Below are positions 25,004 through 32,125 of a DNA stretch of 32,125 nt, one piece after another. The translations under genes were made by a program, and so were the position numbers. The first letter of the stretch is position 1; each line of letters begins with the position of its first letter. The notes below the pieces were generated by a model. The model saw only the letters and a list, made by a program, of their open reading frames with translations. It was not told where the DNA came from and did no database searches. Origin of the DNA: Micromonospora sp. 15K316 (GTDB lineage Bacteria; Actinomycetota; Actinomycetes; Mycobacteriales; Micromonosporaceae); assembly GCF_004348525.1 (NCBI RefSeq), contig NZ_SMKG01000048.1:1-32125 (forward strand), given 5' to 3'.

Positions 25004-26308
25004 TCAGTCGTCCTCCGGCACGGCCAGCACCGCCGCGCGTACCGCCTCGTCGGCCTCCGGCGGCACACACCGCAGGTCCAGCAGCAGCCGCCCCCGCACC
25101 ACCCGGCCGAGCACCGGCGGCTCACCCGTACGCAGCGGCGCCGCGTACCGCTCGGGCAGGCTCAACGCCCACGACTCCAGCTCCACGCCGGGCGCACCGC
25201 CCCCGCCGACCACCGCCGCCGACGGCACCACCTCGGACTTGCGGCCGTCCGCGCCGAGCCGTTCCCGCAGCCGCTCCACCCGCGCCCGCAGCGCGCCGGG
25301 GTCGGCGTGCAGGGCCGCCCGGGTCGGCGTGTCGGGCCGGTGCAGGGTGGCCGCCAGCGCCGCCAGGGTGAGCTTGTCCACCCGCAACGCCCGGGCCAGC
25401 GGATGCCGGCGCAGCCGCCCCACCAGCTCGGCGTCGCCGAGCAGCAGCCCGGCCTGCGGCCCGCCGAGCAGCTTGTCCCCGCTCGCGGTCACCAGGTGCG
25501 CGCCGGCGCGCAGCGTGCCGGCCGCGTCCGGCTCGTCGGGCAGCAGCGGGTCCGCGACCAGCAACCCGGAACCGATGTCGGCGACCACCGGCACACCGAG
25601 ACCCGCCAGCTCACGTACGCCGACCGCGGAGGTGAAGCCGGTGACCCGGAAGTTCGACGGGTGCACCTTGAGCACGAACCCGGTGCGCGGGCCGACCGCG
25701 GCGGCGTAGTCGGCGAGAGTGGTGCGGTTCGTGGTGCCCACCTCGCGCAGCCGCGCGCCGGTGCTGACCAGCAGGTCCGGCAGGCGGAACCCGTCGCCGA
25801 TCTCGACCAGCTCGCCCCGGCTGACCACGATCTCCCGGTCGGCGGCGAGCGCGGTCGCCGCGAGCACGAGCGCGGCGGCGCCGTTGTTCACCACGTGCAC
25901 CGCGGCCGCCGCGGGCACCGCGGCGGCCAACGCGGCGAGCGCGTCGCGGCCGCGGCGGGCCCGCCGCCCGGTGGCCAGGTCCAGCTCGACATCGGTGTGC
26001 CCGGCCGCCGCGACCAGCGCGTCGACGGCGGGACGGGACAACGCCGCCCGACCCAGGTTGGTGTGCAGCACCACCCCGGTGGCGTTGAGCACCGCCCGGG
26101 GTGTCGGCGCCGGCAACGCCGCGACGGCCACGTCACGTACCTCGTCGGGGCGGATCTCCCCCCGCCGGGCACGGTCCTGCGCGGCGGTCACGGCGGCCTT
26201 CACCCGATCGCGGCCGAGCACCGCCGTCGCGGCGGCCAGCCCGGGGTCGGCGAGCAGCGCGTCGGTACGGGGTACGGCGCGGCGCGGATCGGTCTGCCCG
26301 TCGCGCAT
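25004..26308 (-). CDS. selA: L-seryl-tRNA(Sec) selenium transferase SelA
   Basis: SelA converts Ser-tRNA(Sec) to Sec-tRNA(Sec) using selenophosphate. The 434-residue PLP enzyme has NATGVVLHTNLGRAALS, SRGELVEIGDGFRLPDLL, EVGTTNRTTLADY, HPSNFRVTGFT and the PLP lysine K279 in TASGDKLLGGPQAG. The start is ATG 26308 with GGGGGA upstream; an adjacent GTG at 26311 is possible. It follows tRNA-Sec by about 20 bases and precedes selB by one base, so selC-selA-selB is one compact unit. Confidence 0.97.
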   Translation of the reverse strand: MRDGQTDPRRAVPRTDALLADPGLAAATAVLGRDRVKAAVTAAQDRARRGEIRPDEVRDVAVAALPAPTPRAVLNATGVVLHTNLGRAALSRPAVDALVAAAGHTDVELDLATGRRARRGRDALAALAAAVPAAAAVHVVNNGAAALVLAATALAADREIVVSRGELVEIGDGFRLPDLLVSTGARLREVGTTNRTTLADYAAAVGPRTGFVLKVHPSNFRVTGFTSAVGVRELAGLGVPVVADIGSGLLVADPLLPDEPDAAGTLRAGAHLVTASGDKLLGGPQAGLLLGDAELVGRLRRHPLARALRVDKLTLAALAATLHRPDTPTRAALHADPGALRARVERLRERLGADGRKSEVVPSAAVVGGGGAPGVELESWALSLPERYAAPLRTGEPPVLGRVVRGRLLLDLRCVPPEADEAVRAAVLAVPEDD

Positions 26309-26329
26309 CACGTCATCCCCCACAGTGGT

Positions 26330-26425
26330 TGGCGGAAGCGGACGGGAATCGAACCCGCCTGGCCCGGGTCCCGGACCACACCGGTTTTGAAGACCGGGAG
26401 GGGCACCAGCCGCCTGAACGCCTCC
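26330..26425 (-). tRNA. selC: Selenocysteine tRNA (anticodon TCA)
   Basis: On the minus strand: acceptor strand GGAGGCG pairs with CGCTTCC, with the encoded G-CCA end at 26333-26330. The anticodon arm is CCGGT-CTTCAAA-ACCGG with anticodon TCA (26390-26388). The long variable arm has a 7-bp stem (TGGTCCG / CGGGCCA). The T arm is GGCGGG-TTCGATT-CCCGTC. The length of about 96 bases and the long extra arm are typical of tRNA-Sec. It lies between nrfD and selA in the same orientation. Confidence 0.97.
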
Positions 26426-26481
26426 ACGGAGCATTTGACCACAAGGGCCACGCCGCCGCGCGGGGAGGTCGAAAAGTCTTC

Positions 26482-27594
26482 TCAGTCGCCGGTGCCGGCG
26501 GCGGCCTGCCGGCGGCGTTCCAGCCGCTCCCGCTGCGGCACCACCGTGTACCTGGCGTCGCGGGACGAGGCGACGCCGGCGTGGAAGACGCCGAAGCGGG
26601 TGGCCAGCGAGGCGGCCAGCAGCGCGGCGCCGGAGATCGCCGAGACCACCCGGCTGCGGCGGCCCACCAGCGCACCGGCGGTCCCGGCCAGGGTGAGCGC
26701 CCGGGCGGCGCTCATCAGCCGCCCCGGCCGGCCGCTGCGGTACGGCTCGGAGAGCAGGCCGAGCCGGGTCTCCGTCCGGTGCGCCGCGGCGAGTTCGAGG
26801 GCGGCGCCGGCCACCGCCATCCGGCGGGCGGGTGCGGCCTGCTCCGGCGGCGCGCCGATCAGCCCCACCGCGGCCCCGCTGGCCAGGGCGCTGCCCGCGA
26901 AGAGGAACGGCAACTCCCGGTACGCCTCGTGCCAGGACGGCACCGCGGTGTCCGACAGCAGCACCGCGGTGTACGTGGCCAACGCCGGCGCCGTCGCCGC
27001 CGCGGCCAGCCCCGCCGCCTGCCCGATCGGCGGCAGCGCCCGGCGGGCCAGCCCGGGCAGCCCGCGCTCGGGCAGCAGCGACGCCGCCTCGGCGACCGCG
27101 GCCACGCCGGCGGCCGGGCCGAACGCGGCGAGGATCCAGGTGCCCACCGACATCGGCGAGGTCAGCTTCGCCACCCGCAGCATGTGGTGGAACCGCGCCG
27201 GACGCCCCAGGTCCTCGATGAGGAACCCGGTGCTGGCCGCGACCGCGGCGAGCGCGGTGACCCGACCCGCCCGGCGCAGCGCCGGCCGGCCGGTGAGCTG
27301 ACCGCCCGCCGCGAGCAGCGACGACCCCGCCGCCAGCCCACCGCTGAACAGGTACGCGGCGATCGCCCAGTCCCACACCGGCGGCTTGAGCACCGGCCGG
27401 CCGTAGTACGAGGTGAACTCGGCCTCGGGGACCCGCAGTTCCTCCCCGCCGCCGCGGCGACGCCCGCCACGGCGACCGGGCGTGGACGTGACGCCGGCGT
27501 CGGTCTGGCCCGCCGGCTGCCCGGACAGGCCCCCGTCGAGCCGATCGCGGAACCGGCGGAACCGGTCACCGACCGGCGGGTGCTCCGAACTCAC
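26482..27594 (-). CDS. nrfD: NrfD/PsrC-type membrane subunit of formate dehydrogenase
   Basis: This 370-residue protein starts with a basic hydrophilic stretch of about 80 residues and then has about eight hydrophobic helices (DWAIAAYLFSGGLAAGSSLL, VTALAAVAASTGFLIEDLG, SVGTWILAAFGPAAGVAAV). The segments YYGRPVLKPPVWDW and LGRPARFHHMLRVAKLTSPM are characteristic of NrfD-like quinone-reactive anchors. Two-helix cytochrome b subunits would have heme His pairs; this family does not need them. The GTG at 27594 overlaps the fdhB stop by four bases (GTGA). It should pass electrons from FdhB to menaquinone. Confidence 0.92.
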   Translation of the reverse strand: MSSEHPPVGDRFRRFRDRLDGGLSGQPAGQTDAGVTSTPGRRGGRRRGGGEELRVPEAEFTSYYGRPVLKPPVWDWAIAAYLFSGGLAAGSSLLAAGGQLTGRPALRRAGRVTALAAVAASTGFLIEDLGRPARFHHMLRVAKLTSPMSVGTWILAAFGPAAGVAAVAEAASLLPERGLPGLARRALPPIGQAAGLAAAATAPALATYTAVLLSDTAVPSWHEAYRELPFLFAGSALASGAAVGLIGAPPEQAAPARRMAVAGAALELAAAHRTETRLGLLSEPYRSGRPGRLMSAARALTLAGTAGALVGRRSRVVSAISGAALLAASLATRFGVFHAGVASSRDARYTVVPQRERLERRRQAAAGTGD

Positions 27595-28637
27595 GAGGAA
27601 CCTCCGACGAACGCGGCCACGGCGGCCGCCGCCACGGCCAGGGCCGCCAGGCCGGCCCGCTTCCACATCTTCGGCAGATCCCGGGTGGTGACCACCGGAT
27701 CCGGCGGCAGCCCGTACACCTCCGGCTCGTCGAGGAGCAGGAAGAACGCGCCGTCGCCGCCGACCCCGTCGGCCGGGTCGTGACCGTAGAGCCGCGCCTC
27801 CGGCACGCCCCGCTCGTGCAGGGTGGCGACCCGGGCCGCGGCCCGCTCGCGCAACTCCTCCAGTGGCCCGTACTGGATCGACTCGGTCGGGCAGGCCTGC
27901 GCGCACGCCGGGGTCTTCCCGACGCCGATCCGGTCATAGCAGAGGGTGCACTTCCACGCCCGCCCGTCGTCCTTGCGCCTGTCGATCACTCCGTACGGGC
28001 AGGCGGAGATGCAGTAGCCGCAGCCGTTGCAGATGTCCTCCTGGACCACCACGGTGCCGAACTCGGTGCGGAACAGCGAGCCGGTCGGGCAGACGTCCAG
28101 GCAGGCCGCGTGCGTGCAGTGCTTGCACACGTCGGACATCATCAGCCAGCGGAAGTCCGACCGGCTCTCCGGGCCGGTGGCCCGGCCCGGCGGTTGCGCG
28201 CCGGGCATGCCGAGGAACTCGGGTCCGGCCGCCATCCGGGCCGCCGCCTCCGGCGAACCGGGCGGCACCCCCGGCTCCGTGCCGACCGGGTTGGCGGTGG
28301 TCGCGCCGACCGCCGCCGACGACGGGCTGGTGGTGCCATCCGTCGGGTTGCCGGCGAACGGCGGCGTACGGTGCCCGGCCGGGCGGGGCTGCTCGATGAA
28401 CGCGACGTGCCGCCACGAGTTGGCGGTCAACGCACCGGTGTTGTCGTACGACATGCCGAGCAGGTCAAGGCCCGAGGCGGGCACGTCGTTCCACTCCTTG
28501 CACGCCACCTCGCAGGCCTTGCAACCGATGCAGACGCTGGTGTCGGTGAAGAAACCCATCCGCGGCGGCGCCTCGGACCAACCGGCCTCCGGCGCCGGGT
28601 CGAGCGGACCGGCGAGGCTGTTCGGGTCAGGAAGCAT
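27591..28637 (-). CDS. fdhB: Formate dehydrogenase iron-sulfur subunit
   Basis: This 348-residue electron-transfer subunit has four [4Fe-4S] motifs: CIGCKACEVAC, CKHCTHAACLDVCP, CNGCGYCISACP and CTLCYDR with CAQACP. A C-terminal hydrophobic helix (AGLAALAVAAAAVAAFV) anchors it in the membrane. Between the first and second motifs lies a Pro/Gly/Thr-rich insert of about 60 residues (HRTPPFAGNPTDGTTSPSSA and on). The ATG at 28637 lies inside the end of fdhA (11-base overlap), so translation is coupled. It links FdhA to the NrfD-type anchor. Confidence 0.96.
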   Translation of the reverse strand: MLPDPNSLAGPLDPAPEAGWSEAPPRMGFFTDTSVCIGCKACEVACKEWNDVPASGLDLLGMSYDNTGALTANSWRHVAFIEQPRPAGHRTPPFAGNPTDGTTSPSSAAVGATTANPVGTEPGVPPGSPEAAARMAAGPEFLGMPGAQPPGRATGPESRSDFRWLMMSDVCKHCTHAACLDVCPTGSLFRTEFGTVVVQEDICNGCGYCISACPYGVIDRRKDDGRAWKCTLCYDRIGVGKTPACAQACPTESIQYGPLEELRERAAARVATLHERGVPEARLYGHDPADGVGGDGAFFLLLDEPEVYGLPPDPVVTTRDLPKMWKRAGLAALAVAAAAVAAFVGGSS

Positions 28638-31600
28638 CAGACGCCCCCGGGTCGGGCGGAGTGACCACCGGCGCGTGCCGGTCCGGGCTCATGAAGGCGC
28701 GCCGCTGGTAGTCCTCGACCATCGCGCGCAGGGCCGGGCCGGTGGGCCGGCGGCCGGGACGGACGTCGCAGGTCCCCACCTTGCTCTCCTGGATCAGCAC
28801 GTTCGGGTCGAGGGTGATCCCGATCAGGTCGTTGGCCGAGTCGCCGGTGACCAGCCCCTCGTAGCCGAAGTGGTACGGCAACCACACCTGGTGGATCACC
28901 CGGCCCTCCACCCGCAGCGGCGTGAGCCGGTCGGTGACCAGCACCTTCGCCTCGATGACCGCGCGGCCGGTGACCAGGTGCGCCCAACCCAGATGCGTCA
29001 GCCCCACCTCCGCCGCCAACTCGGGCGAGACCTCCACGAACATCTCCGGCTGCAACTCGGCGAGCGGGCGCACCATCCGGCTCATCCCACCCGCGGTGTG
29101 GTGCTCGGTGAGCCGGCTGACCGTGAACACGTACGGGAAGATCCGCCACTGGTCCTCGGGCGGACTCGGGTTCACCGAGTTGATCGCATCCGGGTACACC
29201 TTGCGGCTCGGGTTCGCCTGCTGCCGGTAGAGCAGGTTACGCACCGGCGACTCGGCCGGCTCGTAGTGCGTCGGCAGCGGCCCGTCCACCACCCCGCTGG
29301 GCGCGTAGAGCCAGGCTTTGCCGTCGGCCTGCATGACGAACGGGTCGTCACCGGCGATCCCCGCCGGCCCGGACGTGCCCGGCTCCGGCCGGTACGACGG
29401 CGGCTTCGTCTTCTCGAAGTCCGGCACGTCGTAGCCGGTCCACTCGCCCTTCTCCTCGTCCCACCAGACGTACTTCTTCCGCTCGCTCCACGGGCGACCA
29501 TCGGGGTCGGCCGAGGCGCGGTTGTAGAGGGTGCGCCGGTTCGACGGCCACGCCCAGCCCCACTCGCCGGCCACCCAGTTCTGCTCGTGCCTCGACTTGC
29601 GGCGGGCCGCCTGGTTCACCCCGTCGGCGTACACGCCGCTGTAGATCCAGCAGCCCACCGCGGTGGAGCCGTCGGCGCGGGCCTCGGTGAAGCCGCCCAG
29701 GGGGCGGCCGCTGGCCACGTCGAACCCGTTGATCTCCCGCAGCACCGCCTCGGCGCTCGGCTCCGCGAGCGGGCCCTGGGTCGGGTAGTCCCAGGCCAGG
29801 TCGAGCAGCGCGCGGTCCCGGGGCTTGTCCGACCCGGCCAGCTTCTCCCGCAGCTTGCGCCCCAGGTGGTAGAAGAACCACAGCTCGGAGCGGGCGTCGC
29901 CCGGCGGCTCCACGGCCTTCTCCCGCCACTGGAGCATCCGCTGCGTCTGCGTGAACGTGCCCTCCTTCTCCACGTGGGAGGCGGCGGGCAGGAAGAACAC
30001 CTCCGTGCGGCACCGCTCGGGCGCGATCTCGCCGGTCTCCACCTCCGGGCCGTTACGCCAGAAGGTGGCGCTCTCGATCATGAAGAGGTCACGGACCACG
30101 AGCCAATCCAGATTGGCCATGCCGAGCCGCTGCGCCCGCCCGTGCGCCGACCCGACGGCCGGATTCTGCCCGAGCAGGAAGTACCCCTTCACCTTGCCCT
30201 CGATCATGTTCAGCACCTGCTGATAGGTGCCGTGGTCGCCGGTCATCCGCGGCATGTAGCCGTAGCAGAAGTCGTTCTCCGGCGTCGCCGCGTCCCCCCA
30301 GTACGCCTTCAGCAGGCTCGCGCAGTACGCCCGCGCGTTGCCCCAGAAGCCCTTCTGCCCCGGGTGGTGGATGCTCTCCGCCCACATGTCGAACGTCGGG
30401 TGCTTGGCGTGGTGCGGCATCGGCAGGTAGCCCGGCAGCAGGTTGAACAACGTCGGGATGTCGGTCGAGCCCTGGATGCTCGCGTGCCCCCGCAGCGCCA
30501 TCACACCGCCACCGGGACGGCCGATGTTACCCAGCAACGTCTGGATGATCGCGCCCGTGCGGATGTACTGCACACCGACGCTGTGCTGCGTCCAACCCAC
30601 CGAGTAGACCAGCGCCCCGGTGCGTTCCCGCCCCGAGTTCTCCGTCCACGCGCGAGCCAGCTCGAGGAACTTCTCCTGCGGGATGCCGCAGACCCGCTCC
30701 ACCATCTCCGGCGTGTAGCGGGCGTAGTGCCGCTTCAGGATCTGGTAGACGCAGCGCGGATGCTGCAACGACTCGTCCCGCAGGACCTGCCCCGGAATCG
30801 GCGCGCCGTGCGACTCGTGCCGCAGCCCCGCCGCGGTGTCCCGCTCGGCGCTGGTGTCCATCGAGCCGGAGTTGCCCTCCTGCCCCGCGTACTGCCAGCT
30901 GGTCTGGTCGTACGCCCCGGTCTCCTCGTTGAACCCGGAGAAGAGGCCGTCGCCCTCCTCGGTGTCGACGAACTCCTCGCTGACGATCGTCGCCGCGTTG
31001 GTGTACGACAGCACGTACTCCCGGAAGTCCAGCCCGTTCTCCAGGATGTAACGCACCACCCCACCGAGCAGAGCGATGTCCGTGCCCGCCCGGATCGGCA
31101 GGTACGTGTCGGCGAGCGCGCTGGTGCGCGTGAACCGCGGGTCGACGTGGAAGACCTTCGCCCCCCGCCGCTTCGCCTCCATCACCCACTGGAAGCCCAC
31201 CGGGTGGGCCTCGGCCATGTTCGAGCCCTGGATGACGATGACGTCAGCGTTGGCGAGGTTCTGCTGGAAGTCCGTCGCGCCACCGCGACCGAAGCTGGTC
31301 CCCAGACCGGGGACGGTGGCGGAGTGTCAAATCCGCGCCTGGTTCTCGATCTGGAGCGCCCCCATCGCCGTGAACAGCTTCTTGATGAGGTAGTTCTCCT
31401 CGTTGTCCAGCGTCGCCCCACCCAGGCTGGAGATACCCAGCGTGCGGTTGAGCGGCCGGCCCTCGCTGTCCACGTCCTCCCAGGTCTGCTCGCGCGCGGC
31501 GAGCACCCGGTCGGCGATCATGTCGAGCGCGACGTCGAGCTCCAGATCCTCCCACTCCGTCGCGTACGGCCGGCGGTAGCGGACCTTCGTCTCCCGCAGC

Positions 31601-31896
31601 GGGCTGTTCACCAGGCTCTTGCTGGCGGCGCCCTTCGGGCAGAGCCGGCCCCGGGAGATCGGGCTGTCCTCGTCGCCCTCGATCTGGGTGACCTGCCCGT
31701 CCTTGACGTAGACCCGCTGGCCGCAGCCGACGGCACAGTAGGGGCAGACCGAACGAGCCATGCTGTCGGCCGTCTCCGTACGGGCGGTCAGCTCCGCCGT
31801 ACGGGCCGACTGCGCCGCCGCGCCCCGGCCCAGCGGGTCGGTGCCGGTGAGCTGCCGATAGACCGGCCACCCCTCGATGAAGGTCCGGACACCCAC
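28627..31896 (-). CDS. fdhA: Selenocysteine-containing formate dehydrogenase catalytic subunit (TGA read through at codon 190)
   Basis: FdhA oxidises formate to CO2 at a Mo/W bis-MGD site. Read through the in-frame TGA at 31329-31327, the protein is 1089 residues. The TGA stands where the family has Sec or Cys: ENQARI-U190-HSATVPGLGTSFGRGG. The [4Fe-4S] Cys are C51, C54, C58 and C86 (CPYCAVGC, GRLCPKG). Downstream segments such as IQGSNMAEAHPVGFQWVMEA, VDPRFTRTSALADTYLPIRA and GYFLLGQNPAVG are typical of FdnG/FdhA. A SECIS-like hairpin follows the TGA. The start is GTG 31896, with GGGAGGGGG upstream. No twin-arginine signal is seen, so the site is probably cytoplasmic. Calling two genes (31327-31896 and 28627-31218) would be wrong. 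Confidence 0.97.
31298..31314 (-). promoter_or_regulatory. Bacterial SECIS element in fdhA
   Basis: On the minus strand GTCCCC and GGGGAC form a perfect 6-bp stem around the loop GGTCT. The stem starts 13 bases after the TGA (12 bases between). E. coli fdhF SECIS has the same GGUCU in its apical loop at about the same distance. This is the signal SelB would bind to direct Sec insertion at codon 190. Confidence 0.92.
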
Positions 31897-31914
31897 TGCG
31901 GCACCCCCTCCCGA

Positions 31915-31953
31915 GCGTCGACGCCGACCCCATGAACATAGGCCAGTCGACGC
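31915..31953 (-). promoter_or_regulatory. Inverted repeat around a candidate fdhA promoter
   Basis: GCGTCGAC (31915-31922) and GTCGACGC (31946-31953) are a perfect 8-bp inverted repeat with a 23-base spacer. The spacer holds TATGTT on the minus strand (31940-31935), a possible -10 about 40 bases upstream of the fdhA start. No good -35 hexamer is present, so both promoter and operator are tentative. Confidence 0.4.
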
Positions 31954-32083
31954 GCCCGCGCGACCCGAGTCGGCGCAGAACCCCCGCACGAACCGGGTAC
32001 GAACCGCCCGAGGGCGGGCACCGCACCACCGAAGTCCGCCACGGCGGGGTGGGCCGGACCACCTGTCGGGTTACCCTGACAGC

Positions 32084-32125
32084 ATGCAGGGCGCCTCCCC
32101 CACCGCGACCGGCGTGGTCCACCTG
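32084..32125 (+). CDS. Possible start of a plus-strand gene, cut by the right edge
   Basis: An ATG at 32084 opens 14 codons (MQGASPTATGVVHL) to the end of the window. TACCCT at 32072-32077 could be its -10 for a leaderless transcript. There is no Shine-Dalgarno, and the fragment is too short to name. Confidence 0.35.
   Translation, partial: MQGASPTATGVVHL

Noticed and set aside
23291..27301. Plus-strand open frame of 1336 codons opposite selB, selA, tRNA-Sec and nrfD
   Set aside because: It runs antisense through four well-supported genes, including a tRNA. The translation is Arg/Ser/Ala/Pro-rich repetitive sequence, so the length comes from codon bias on the other strand.
31327..31329. fdhA as a pseudogene broken by a premature stop
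   Set aside because: The single TGA is at the family's Sec position, a SECIS hairpin follows, the rest of the frame is intact, and selA/selB/selC are adjacent.
28027..31935. Plus-strand open frame of 1302 codons opposite fdhA and fdhB
   Set aside because: It is antisense to fdhA/fdhB with biased composition (His, Arg, Val, Leu) and no recognisable domain.
32066..32079. GGGTTACCC near the right edge as another copy of the motif shared by the MerR/BFN promoters
   Set aside because: It shares only the short GGTTACC core, which also occurs near 17940 and is expected by chance at this length.

Overview
The window is high-GC actinobacterial chromosome, most likely Micromonosporaceae (Micromonospora-like). 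The evidence is very high GC at third codon positions, many GTG starts, start/stop overlaps of the GTGA and ATGA type, and a gene order matching the Mycobacterium tuberculosis Rv1822-Rv1832 neighbourhood. Almost all genes lie on the minus strand and are described here in the direction of transcription. Family assignments come from reading motifs and recalling family sequences; no database search was possible.

Left part (1-13.9 kb): a conserved actinobacterial block read right to left. It holds pgsA2-like CDP-alcohol phosphatidyltransferase, DUF881 protein, small basic protein, second DUF881 protein, gcvH, garA (FHA), ftsR (MerR), a bifunctional-nuclease family protein, a second MerR protein, and finally gcvP, which runs off the left edge. 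Between the second MerR gene and gcvP lie genes not expected in the mycobacterial order: a truncated haemoglobin plus flavohaemoglobin pair (probable NO detoxification), a DivIVA-like coiled-coil protein, an NAD(P)-binding oxidoreductase and a Sir2 deacylase. gcvP has a glycine riboswitch in its leader.

Middle (13.4-23.2 kb): accessory and stress genes. These are a MarR regulator and SpoIIE-type phosphatase, a DUF574-type methyltransferase, a two-domain universal stress protein, several small unknown or membrane proteins, a degenerate HhH-GPD protein, a D-2-hydroxyacid dehydrogenase, an aldo/keto reductase, and a metallo-beta-lactamase-fold hydrolase divergent from a second MarR regulator whose operator-like repeats are visible.

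Right part (23.2-32.1 kb): a selenocysteine module. A formate dehydrogenase operon (fdhA-fdhB-nrfD) is followed on the same strand by tRNA-Sec (selC), selA and selB. The fdhA frame is interrupted by one TGA at codon 190. It is followed 12 nt later by a hairpin with a GGTCT loop, the expected bacterial SECIS element, so fdhA should be annotated as a single 1089-residue selenoprotein and not as two fragments. selD is not in the window. The locus therefore carries a Sec enzyme together with the tRNA, the Sec synthase and the dedicated elongation factor needed to decode it.
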